A stretch of DNA of 64,000 nucleotides. Source: Sphaerolaimus hirsutus. Lineage: Eukaryota; Nematoda; Chromadorea; Monhysterida; Sphaerolaimidae. The position numbers and the translations under genes were made by a program. The stretch spans positions 26,522,315 to 26,586,314 of the forward strand of contig OZ038454.1 of assembly GCA_964036195.1 (NCBI GenBank), read 5' to 3'. The notes under the pieces are model-generated. The model ran no database searches, was not told the DNA's origin, and saw nothing but the letters and a program-made list of their open reading frames with translations. Below are positions 38,993 to 47,799 of the stretch, in pieces (the first letter of the stretch is position 1; every line of letters starts with the position of its first letter).

Positions 38993-41790
38993 GTCAGTTG
39001 TCTTTGTTGGGAGGTGGGATTGGGATACTCTGCAGAGGGTACGGTATGAAAAATTTTTTATAAAAAATAAAATTAATCGAATAAAATTGAAATTAAATGC
39101 AATTTTTATACAATTTGTGTACACTTAAAGAAAAATGAATTTTATACAACAACGCCTGGTCATAGTGTGTTTCGTTCAGAAAAATGCATAGCACACTGTT
39201 GAGTATATTTAAGCAGCATTTTGGTGAGATAGAGTTGAAGAGTGATGGTTAAAGTGACATGTAAACTCATATGGGAAAAATATATAAATTGATAAATTCC
39301 TCTACAAGTTCCCCGTCGCTTGAATTGACTTGTCACGTGTCCAACTTACGACTTACCGTATTTCCTCGAAATACCCCCCCCCCTCGAAATACCCCCCTCA
39401 AAATGGGCATTATAAATTTGTGGTCCGGGAAATGCATAACAGACCTTCAAAACACATACTGTGTTACGTTAGAACATCGTTTATACCATCTACATCCTTA
39501 TATAAGGCTGTAAAAACTTATAAATGGTGGTTATTGTTGCATTTTTCACGTTTTTCTCTCAAAATGTTCACTCTGAAAAAATAAACCCCCGGGGGGTAAT
39601 TCGAGGAAATACGGTATTCACACTTCACTTGTCATCTGCCACTTTTCTCGTCCTATGTCCACTATTTACTAATCCACACCAGAAGGGCAGAAAATCCCCA
39701 CGCACGCAGGAGGCATCGATCTCGGGTGTGGGCGGCGCATTCAAACTGCGATCATGCGCCCCATCCGAGGCGTGCGCCTACCGCTTGCCCATGCCCGGCC
39801 TGCCGCCGTTCGCCCAGTGCAGCTGCGACGAGCGGCACGAGCCGCGCTGCGAAAGGTCGCCGCACCACCGCTACGCCGGCGGCATGAACTTCACGGTCGG
39901 TCGGGGTGATGGGAAAGTGAACAGAAGATTACTTGTACCTGGACAGAAAACGGAAAAATGAAATGCCGGAAAACGGAAAGCGAAAACAGAAAACGGAAAA
40001 TGGGAATTTTGTGGAAACGGAAAAAATGCAAAAAAAAGTTGATGAAAAACGAAAATATATGAGAAAATTTGCTGGAAACAGTAAAACGAATGAAAAATGA
40101 GGTGGTAAAAATAACAGAAAAAAACGGAAATTAAGAAAATTAGTGGCCGGAAATCGGAAACAGAAAAAAATTTGCCATCCGGAAAATGGAAACAGAAAAA
40201 CGGAAAACAAAAACGGAAGGTTGACACCCTAATTTGATTCCAACTCTCACAATCCCACCCCACATCAGTTCTGCTCGGCGCCGGCCAGCCGGTCGTGCGC
40301 CACGGGCGAGCTGTCGGCGCAGCGGCGCGGCTGGAGCTACGTGCACGCGTGCAGCTGCGACGCCGGCCGGCAGCTGCTCAGCGCCGCCGCGGCAAAATGG
40401 ACGCCCGACGGCTTGCCGCCGCTCACTGAGGACGCGGCCAACTATTTTTGCTTTAAAGTCAGTTCGGGGGCGGCACTGATTTGATACTGTGTTCCAGAGT
40501 TGTTAAAAGTACCGAACTTTTGTCAAAGTATACGTAAACGTAAAGTATTTTATTTTTACTCACCCCTTGAATACAGAAAACGTAAAGTAAAAAGTTTTTA
40601 CTTTTACTCATGAGTAAACGTGAGTAAACGTACTTTTTCACACCGAAAACGTAAACGTGAGTACTTTCGAGAAATGTCGCCAAAATTTTCGAGAAATGTC
40701 ACTCAAAATCAATCATTTTCATCACTTTTTGCCTATTTTACGCAATTTTTGACTATATTTTTCGTTGTATACTCATTTTCGACTAGTTTCCCGTATTTTG
40801 TGCTCATTTTCTCCCTTTTTCCCTTCTATGCCTTTAAAAACCTATATAGAAAATGATCTAAAGTACATTTTCTGTACTCGAGTACTTTCAAAAAGTATAC
40901 GTAAAAGCGAGTACCAGAACTTTTTTCAGAGGAAACGTAAACGTATTTACTTTGTACTCGAGTATAAGTATTTATCGAGTAAAAGTAAATACGTTTTAAC
41001 AACTATGCCGTGTTCATGAATATCTGTCTTTTTGTGTCATACATACACGTTTACGTTGGCAGTGTGCCAGCAATCACTGCAGTATTGTGGCCACACAAGC
41101 TAGTTTTCAACCGAAAATTTGAAAACTCGTAAATCAGAATTGAACGCATTTGAGTCTTCTAGACTGAGATACCCGCCATCTACAGTTGATGGAGGGTAAA
41201 AATGACTCATTCTAAAGAAAACTCAAATGCATTCAATGCAAATTTACGACGTTTCATAATTTCGGTTGAAAACTATCTTGTGTGGCCACATTCCGGCTAT
41301 TCATGCGACCGTTCTTCGTCGACGTACCAAAAAAATGCGAAGCCGTTTAAACAGTAAAAAAATTTTGTTGCGTCACACTTTTCCCGAGATTCCAGATGTT
41401 CTGGTTGGCATGCTGCCAATGTGAAATGTGTATTAATAGCCTGCGCATGCACCGTATCCGTAAGCCCCCTGGGTAAGCACTCATATCAATTTGATTAAAA
41501 TCATTCCAATTAGTAGAAATAATCCACACCATTTACTAGACACTGAAATAACAACCAATTATTTCCACTCGTCCCAGAAGCGACGCGCGTGCAGCGCGGG
41601 CGACATGTGCGCGGTGCGGCGGCGCGGCACGTGGCCCACCAAGGCGGGCGCGACGCCGCTCAGCAGCTGGGCGGCGCTGTGCCTGTGCGGCGGCGGCTAC
41701 ACGTGCAGCGGCGACCGGCCGCGGCACGGCGGCAAAGCGACGAAAAACTTCCGCGTGATAAATGACTGGGCGTTCTGTCGTAGCGCGTGA
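38927..41790 (+). CDS. Small secreted cysteine-rich protein, four exons, three repeats
   Basis: Exons 38927-38992, 39683-39895, 40269-40457 and 41578-41790 all join in phase 0 with GT-AG junctions, giving 226 residues. Exon 1 is a signal peptide (MQPRRGDLCCIVCGLVLVAV). Each later exon holds one related unit: two cysteines about 5 apart (CAPSEAC; SCATGEL; CSAGDMC), a middle CxC (CSC, CSC, CLC) and a closing aromatic-Cys (NFTFC, NYFCF, WAFC). This one-exon-per-repeat layout suggests growth by exon duplication. Codons are strongly GC-rich, unlike the flanks. I do not recognise the family and do not assign a function; it should be extracellular and disulfide-bonded. Confidence 0.75.
39354..39615. 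mobile_element. TA foldback in intron 1 of the Cys-rich gene
   Basis: Ends TACCGTATTTCCTCGAAATA / TAATTCGAGGAAATACGGTA; interior nearly identical to the copy at 23366-23610 (TTGTGGTCCGGGAAATGCAT). Confidence 0.8.
39683..39895 (+). CDS. Cys-rich protein exon 2: first repeat
   Basis: Acceptor CCACACCAG|AAG; KGRKSPRTQEASISGVGG, then RSCAPSEACAYRLPMPGLPP and FAQCSCDERHEPRCE...GGMNFT. 71 codons, donor TTCACG|GTCGGT, phase 0 to 0. NFT is a possible glycosylation site. Confidence 0.75.
39915..40232. repeat. GGAAAACGGAAA-rich element with GTTGACACCCTA right end, in intron 2
   Basis: A run of purine-rich GGAAAACGG units ends in GGTTGACACCCTA at 40222-40232, the terminus of the TAGGGTGTCAA hAT-like family (intact copy at 56890-57075). 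The left terminus is not visible. Confidence 0.5.
40269..40457 (+). CDS. Cys-rich protein exon 3: second repeat
   Basis: Acceptor CCACATCAG|TTC; FCSAPASRSCATGELSAQRR, GWSYVHACSCDAGRQ, LPPLTEDAANYFCFK. 63 codons, donor TTTAAA|GTCAGT, phase 0 to 0, so it can be duplicated or skipped without frame change. Confidence 0.75.
40495..41007. mobile_element. hAT-like element, CAGAGTTGTTAAAA/CAACTATG, in intron 3 of the Cys-rich gene
   Basis: Flanks CTGTGTTC (40487-40494) and CCGTGTTC (41008-41015), 7/8. It begins 37 bases after the splice donor. Closely resembles 32990-33487 in the interior (CCTTCTATGCCTTTAAAAA). Confidence 0.85.
41088..41289. mobile_element. Short foldback, GTGGCCACACAAGCTAGTTTTCA ends
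   Basis: Left GTGGCCACACAAGCTAGTTT and right GAAAACTATCTTGTGTGGCC are inverted, as are inner CGTAAATC and AACGCATTTGAG blocks. Same family as 34547-36003 and 53070-54487. Target duplication unclear. Confidence 0.65.
41578..41790 (+). CDS. Cys-rich protein exon 4: third repeat and C-terminus
   Basis: Acceptor CTCGTCCCAG|AAG; KRRACSAGDMCAVRRRGTWP, LCLCGGGYTCSGDRP, FRVINDWAFCRSA, stop TGA. Strongly basic. Confidence 0.75.
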   Translation, partial: KRRACSAGDMCAVRRRGTWPTKAGATPLSSWAALCLCGGGYTCSGDRPRHGGKATKNFRVINDWAFCRSA

Positions 41791-42315
41791 ATTGAAACGG
41801 TCGCTTTGTTTACATACCATGAATCCTCGGATGGGTACCCTGGTGGGCTATTTTTTTGTCAGATATTTTTAATTGGGGAGATATTCAAGGAAATTGGTTG
41901 TTGCCTGTGTGGGTTTCTTTGCATTAATGCCATGATGCCATATTGAACACATATTTTTGTATGGGCTGTCACTGTGAGTAAAACACTTTTACCATTGCAC
42001 ATGTCGCATATCTATCTCATTTGCATTTCATGAATCAGAAATCATGCTTGATCGTATTGTTTAAAAAAACATTCAGCAGCTATTTTCCACCAACCACAGA
42101 TAACAGGGAGGAATTTTTAACACCTAGTCAACTCAATCAACCTATTTAAGCTAGAAATCATAAAATGAAAATTAGCAAAATTTTGCGCATGTCAAGAAAT
42201 ATGGGAAATTTCAGAAAAACGGGAAACGGAACGTGAAATTTGCTTGGAAAAGAAAAAAATGCAGAAATTTTTCCCCACAATTTAAAGAAAACCTCAAACA
42301 AAGTTACTTTCCAAC
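41791..42315. other. 3' flank of the Cys-rich gene, AT-rich
   Basis: No convincing AATAAA close to the stop and no repeat termini recognised, apart from a short GGTGGGCTATTTTTTTGTC fragment resembling TA foldbacks. Confidence 0.35.
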
Positions 42316-42318
42316 CAT

Positions 42319-42526
42319 TGGGCAGTGACCCTGTGAAATGCCTTGTAAAATGTCAGCATAGTGTCAAAAGTCATATAAAATGGAAAATGTCATGCAAAGT
42401 GTCAAAAGTCATGTAAAATGCCCTGAAAAACAACAGTCGTACGTTCCATCCCAGTGCATTTTATAAATATGATTTTAGACACTCTGCGTGACATTTGACA
42501 TTTTACAGGGTCCGGGATTGTCCCAT
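42319..42526. mobile_element. Intergenic copy of the introner-like family, CAT-flanked
   Basis: Left TGGGCAGTGACCCTGTGAAA, right ACAGGGTCCGGGATTGTCC, flanked by CAT (42316-42318 and 42524-42526). The interior has GTCAAAAGTCATGTAAAATG units like the GPCR intron copies. Confidence 0.65.
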
Positions 42527-43019
42527 GTCTTCGGATATGTGGGCCCCGTGTCGTAGTTTCTGTGTAATTTGGTTGTAAATAGTCCCTGTGTTGACCCACA
42601 TTGATTCTAGGTTTATTCTATGCTGGTGGGCTGTTCAAGAATTTCTGGTATGTAAATACCTAAAAGTTTGGCCAATATTTCCCACCCAGCTACTCTGTGA
42701 TTCAACAAGACACCTTGTTATTTTGTATACGGTGATGCACCCCTTGGGTATTTTTAAATAAAAGTTATTGCTGTCAGTTTGTCAATGTTGTCAATGTTGT
42801 TAGCGTTGTCTGTGATTTTTTGTCTCCTCAGGGACCAGTCCCGCAAGTTGACAAGTACAAGTACTCTACTTTACTTTTAACTTTGCTCTTGAGAGCTTTA
42901 TAATCAACATGTACCTATTTTAACAGCTGTGTACTTATGTACACATTGGTTATGGCAGCAATCAGGTTGATTAGCAAATTAATCCGCCTACCTACGGACA
43001 AACTGTAAAGTGTATTGTA
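42527..43019. other. AT-rich intergenic DNA, nothing recognised
   Basis: No gene or transposon ends identified. Confidence 0.4.
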
Positions 43020-43249
43020 CACCGTATTCCCTCGAAATACCCCCAGGGGGGTTATTTTTTCAGACTGAGAATTTTGAGGGGGGTATTTCGAGGGGTGTAA
43101 TTCGAGGGGGGTAACTCGAGGGGGGGTTAATTATTTCGCCAGAAATTTTTTGAAATCCCAGTACTAATCCGTTGTTTGTAACGTACACAGACATAGAAAA
43201 ATGCAACGATAATCAACAAGAATAAGTGTTTATATATTGGCTTGATGCA
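43020..43249. mobile_element. TA foldback, truncated on the right
   Basis: Left end TACCGTATTCCCTCGAAATA followed by GGGTATTTCGAGG units and part of the core; the next copy begins immediately. Confidence 0.5.
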
Positions 43250-43698
43250 TACCGTATTTCCTCGAAATACCCCCCGTGGGGTGATTGTTTCATAGTGCTC
43301 CTGAGAGGGCGGAGGGGTTAAACGAGGGGGGTATTTCGAGGGGGCGGGGGTTATTATTTCACAAGAACTTTTTCGAAATCCTAGTACAAAATCGTTGTTT
43401 GTGATGTGCGAGAAAAATGCATCACTAACTGACATGTAAAGACTCCTGTAGACTAATATTAGTACGTAGATGGTATAAACACTGTTCTAACGTGATTCCA
43501 ACATTGTTGTAACGTGTGTTCTGCACTACGCAGAACACAAACTGCAGTATTTGTCATGTAATTACGTTCTCTTTACACTCAATTTGGGGGGGGGTATTTC
43601 GAGGGGGGGGGGGTTGATTGTTTCATAGTGGTTTCGAGAGGGGGGGTTAAACGAGGGGGGGTATTTCGAGGAGGGGGATATTTCGAGGAAATACGGTA
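43250..43698. mobile_element. TA foldback, TACCGTATTTCCTCGAAATAC subfamily
   Basis: Ends TACCGTATTTCCTCGAAATA / TATTTCGAGGAAATACGGTA. Full core (AGACTAATATTAGTACGTAG; GTTCTGCACTACGCAGAACA). Confidence 0.75.
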
Positions 43699-43713
43699 AG
43701 TTTTTGCCGTATG

Positions 43714-44221
43714 GCCGGAATTAGAGCTCAGCGTCGATTCGACGTGAAATGATGACGTGAAATGTTGTCGTGAAATTAATTACACGAGTGTGGATCATGC
43801 TACGGGTCTACAATTTTCTAAGGATAATATATGAATCAATACCTTAATCGTGTCCAATACTGAGTGTTATCAGCCACAACTAGAGCGAATTGAAAAATTC
43901 AATTTTTATCATTTCACGTCATCATCATTTCACGTCACAGTGTCAGGGAACAACTTGACATTTCACGTCAGACTATTGCAAGTTGTTCTCTGACACTGTG
44001 ACGTGAAACGATGATGACGTGGAATGATAAAAATTGAATTTTTCAATTCACTCTAGTTGTGGCTGATAACACTCAGTATTGGACACGATTAAGGTATTGA
44101 TTCATATATTATCCTTAGAAAATTGTAGACCCGTAGCATGATCCACACTCGTGTAATTAATTCACGAAAACATTTCACGTCATCATTTCACGTCGAATCG
44201 ACGCTGAGCTCTAATTCCCGC
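43714..44221. mobile_element. PIF/Harbinger-like hairpin MITE, GGAATTAGAGCTCAGC ends
   Basis: Inverted ends CCGGAATTAGAGCTCAGCGT / ACGCTGAGCTCTAATTCCCG, with TTA right of it at 44222-44224; left flank altered. Near-identical to 20805-21343. Confidence 0.75.
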
Positions 44222-44226
44222 TTATA

Positions 44227-44371
44227 AGCCGACCAGCTCTTCCGCCTGAGGGATACGCTGATGAGGTTTCAGCGGGGGTATAAATAGGCCCGTCGTGGCT
44301 GTCTTTTCAAATCTGTCGTCTTTCTGTCGCCATCATCATGTCTCTCAGGCGGAAGGTGGTGGTCGGCTTGG
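44227..44371 (+). promoter_or_regulatory. TATA-type promoter candidate enclosed by a long inverted repeat
   Basis: GCCGACCA and CTTCCGCCTGAG at 44227-44253 are mirrored by CTCAGGCGGAAG and TGGTCGGC at 44346-44371. Between them lie a small hairpin (CGCTGA...TCAGCG), GGTATAAATAG at about 44278-44288 and a pyrimidine-rich stretch leading to ATG at 44338. The ATG opens a frame of 56 codons that runs into a transposon. The layout looks like a TATA promoter with a short leader; what it drives is unknown. Confidence 0.35.
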
Positions 44372-44407
44372 AAACCGCAAAACTTATGCATCACGCCAAT
44401 ACTGTTA

Positions 44408-45649
44408 CACTACTGTGCAGAATAGTTGGGACTTTTCACCATAGAGAAATGTGGGGCTGCAGGTTCATAACACTTTTGTCGCTTCCCACTCCATTGAACC
44501 TTGCCAAAATTTGATGCCCTTCGAGTATGTTGGGGTTTGAGGTTGGAGCTATGACTAAAATTATTTGTTTGCTTGAGTAATCCCCCGCACCCGAGATACG
44601 GGGGTCTATAAAAAGGTGATTGATAAAAATACAAAAATGGTCAATCTGCATGATAGAATTTGAAGCTTAATAAGTCAGCCATTTCTGGGCCTATTTGGCT
44701 CAATCAACACTTAAAATGATCGTTAAAACCTGAAAATTCCATTGTTGATGTTATAAAAGTGATGTCTAAATTCTGTATGTCGATTTGACCCAGTATTTCA
44801 ACATGAAACATAAATTTTTCTGACCATGCTTTCATATACTTTAGACAACAAGAATTCACATAAACAAAAATGAGTTCAATATCTCTTTCCAATCAAAAGT
44901 TATGGCACTTCAAACTTATCAGTGGTGTCTAATTTCCTTATGCTGATTTAACTGATATGGTTTCCAACATAAAGAATTTCTCAGCATGCTATCATATACT
45001 TAAGACAAACAGAATTCATATGCAGAAAAAATTATTTCAATATCTCTTTCCAATCACAAGTTATAGCACCTCAAAGTTCTATCTTCTTTCCATACAAAAT
45101 ACTTGCATATTAGATATTGACAGTTGAGCCAAGTTTTCTCCTCAATCTCAAATTTCCTCACCAAATAGCTACACCGACCACTATGCCTGCCTCCATTTCC
45201 AAGTGGCTGGCAGTGGATGCAAAACTGCAGCTGATAAAAACATGCCACAATCTTACATACACATAACCATTTGCTCTTCATGCTCAGAATGTTCCTTGCT
45301 GCTCACAGAGCTCAGCAACACAGGCAGACAGTTGCCATATTGAAAATTTTGTTTAAAAATGAACATGTGTATTGTATACTGACTATAAAATATGATACAA
45401 GGCGCAGCTACTGCCCAAAACAAGGAAAGTCCCAACTATTCTGAAACACAAACAAACTGAGTGAATTTTGTTACTACACTAAGAATATGTGCACATACAA
45501 ACTTGAGGGGTGGTCATTGTGGGCACATGCAGCCAACTCCTCATAGTACCCACCAATGGTATCCAAACATTTTCCACATTCAACATTTTCAAATTTTGGC
45601 TATGTTTATCCTGCACCATGTACAGTCCCAACTAATCTGCACGCTAGTG
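44408..45649. mobile_element. Mariner-like element, CACTACTGTGCAGAATAGTTGGGAC ends, TA duplication
   Basis: Left CACTACTGTGCAGAATAGTT and right AACTAATCTGCACGCTAGTG are inverted and flanked by TA (44406-44407, 45650-45651). A second, better inner match to the left end lies at about 45429-45445 (GTCCCAACTATTCTG), so the right part may be a duplicated end. Two internal copies of AATATCTCTTTCCAATCA are present. No transposase is readable. Confidence 0.6.
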
Positions 45650-45698
45650 TATAAGTATGTACCTAGATGGTATAAACACTGTTCTAACGTAACACAGT

Positions 45699-46519
45699 CA
45701 ACGATGGGTAAGTTCTCCAAAAAAAAACACTTTCTGTGTTTTGAGGTTTTCAAAAATGAATACCTGTGTTTTGAGTTTTTTTATCAAAAAAAACTTGAGT
45801 AACTCTGTTTTTATTTATGTGTTTTTTTGTTAAAACTCGAGTTTTTTGAGTTTTTTCTAAAAAACTCAAGTTTTTGTCCAAAAAACTCGAGTTTCCCCCC
45901 CAAAAATTCTGATTTACAGCATTTTGATGTGGAAACAGCGGTTTTCTTATAAAATATTGGTTTTGAACATGTTTAACCCCACATAACATGTGTATTCATT
46001 CAAGTGTCGAAAAAGTCCATAAAAATGTCCTCAATGAGGACATCCACCCACATCACAGCACCAGCATCAACAAAATGCTCACAAACGACAATTTACGCAG
46101 TACTCCAAAATTCTTCAATAGATGTGCACTGTATGGAAGACTACAGAATTGATTTGAACTACAACTATATTTAAACCTGTCCACCAGGAGATGTGCATGC
46201 CATCTTTAATTTATTTTTTGTTCCATCATAAAATATGAATACATTATGTACATATTTACATGCTATACGTGCATATCTTATCTTGTTTAGTTTAACTGAA
46301 TTCATGTGCATTCTGAAAATGTGTTCAACCACTTCGCTGAAAAAAACTCAAAAACTCAAAAAAACTTTTCTGTGTTACTGTGTTTCTGTGTTCTCCAAAA
46401 AAAACTCATTTGAGTTTTGAGTTTTTCAAAATTTGTGAGTTTCCGTGTTTCTGTGTAAAACAAAAACACAGAAACTCAATGAGTTTTTGTGTTCAATTTC
46501 TGTGTTTTTTCCATCGTTG
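45699..46519. mobile_element. hAT-like element, CAACGATGG/CCATCGTTG ends
   Basis: Perfect 8-bp duplication AACACAGT (45691-45698, 46520-46527). The ends are filled with AAAAAACTCGAGTTTTT and TTTCTGTGTTTT units. It has interrupted an older TA foldback, whose core reads TAACGTAACACAGTCAT...CTGTGTTCTGCATTGCC on the two sides. Confidence 0.85.
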
Positions 46520-46695
46520 AACACAGTCATTATTTTAACCTGTGTTCTGCATTGCCTGTATAACAAACGGCAGCTTTTGTGATGTACGTTCTGTTTACAC
46601 TCAATTTGGGGGGGGGGTATTTCGAGGGGGGTATTTCGAGGGGGGTATTTCGAGGGGGGGGGTATTTCTAGGGGGGTAATTCAAGGAAATACGGT
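46520..46695. mobile_element. Right part of a TA foldback split by the preceding element
   Basis: Continues the core and ends TAATTCAAGGAAATACGGTA after GGTATTTCGAGGGGG units. The left part is about 45651-45698. Confidence 0.6.
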
Positions 46696-46938
46696 ATCTG
46701 CAAAAAAGTCCCCGGGGAAGTTGAGCTTCGTCATAATTTTTGAGGTGGAGTTATTCGACACGCGGTTATTTTTTCCTCACACTTGAGAGTTATTCAAGGG
46801 GGACTTATTCGAAGGGACTTACTTGGGGAACTTATTCGCGGGACGGGGTAAATTGAGAATATACGGTATTTGAGTGGTTAGAGTTTCGAGATTAGCGTTT
46901 GTTCATACTGTTGCATTAGTCGTCAAATACTCAACAAC

Positions 46939-47080
46939 AGAGTTGTTAAAATACCGGTATTTTTGGAGAACATGAACTAAATACATTTTCTGAATTTCGC
47001 TCATTTATATTAAATGTAATTTTTTTAGAACACCAAGGAAAAAGGAAAATAAAACATAAACGTAATTTTTTGTAGTGCTG
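46939..47080. mobile_element. Left fragment of a CAGAGTTG-family hAT-like element
   Basis: CAGAGTTGTTAAAATACCGG at the left, as in 53456-54247. The LTR retrotransposon begins at 47085; no right end is found beyond it. Confidence 0.5.
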
Positions 47081-47084
47081 CCAG

Positions 47085-47526
47085 TGTTATGGCCGCTTAA
47101 TTGCGGTCATAAATATTTAAATTTAAGTTTGTGATTTTTAGGGAGCCAAGGCCAACTGGGTCCAGATCGGCGCTTTATTCAGCGATATCGATCCATAGGA
47201 TATAAGTTGGGGGGCGAAAATCAAATAGAATAGTTTTTAGGGCAATCAGCGAGTCAAAATTACATAAACATTGACTGCCAGCCGATGAGAAAAATCGGCT
47301 GGCGATTGAAAGAAAATGGGGGCACACGTAAATGCCTAAAAAACACACGCAACAATAAGAGATGCCCTTGTGTGCGGGCACTTATTTAAATCACACGAGA
47401 AGTCGCAACGCTACGCGGCGTGTGTGAAACAAGCGAGGGGGGCATGAAACCGGAAATTCAAACCTTACCGTAGGAAAATGAATGTAAATACACCTAAAAT
47501 AAATGGCGCCGAACAGCGGCATAACA
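47085..47526 (-). repeat. 3' LTR of the retrotransposon
   Basis: TG...CA termini within an inverted TGTTATG/CATAACA. Same sequence as 51296-51737. Contains a hairpin-forming CAGCCGATGAGAAAAATCGG then CTGG. In sense orientation TTATTT and AATAAAGCGCC motifs lie where a polyadenylation signal is expected. Confidence 0.9.
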
Positions 47527-47540
47527 GCCCCTCCCATGAC
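47527..47540 (-). promoter_or_regulatory. Polypurine tract candidate
   Basis: On the minus strand the bases just upstream of the 3' LTR read GTCATGGGAGGGGC, the expected place and composition for the plus-strand primer. Confidence 0.6.
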
Positions 47541-47799
47541 AACAGTTACACTACTTAACAAAGTAACATTAGTGGAACTGGAAGTCAGATAAAAGCTTAC
47601 ATAAAGAAGCTACCAAAAAGTCAACCATGTAAAATTCAGTGGAATTCTAAGTTACCCAAATGGAAACGCAAGCATTCAAATTAAAAGCATAATCCAGATA
47701 CACAAATGGATCAGATTGCAGTGTAATTATAAAAAAACAATTTGAAAGGTACATTTTCAAAATGGACACATGCACACCCTACAATCATGGCGGCACTCT

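Noticed and set aside
44250..44300. Possible hammerhead ribozyme (CTGATGAG at about 44263)
   Set aside because: The GAAA of the core does not follow at the right place and the flanking bases fold into a simple CGCTGA/TCAGCG hairpin.
47175..47381. 68-codon frame within the LTR, repeated at 51386-51592
   Set aside because: Its two copies are identical because the LTRs are; it lies in the regulatory LTR and has no start context or family.
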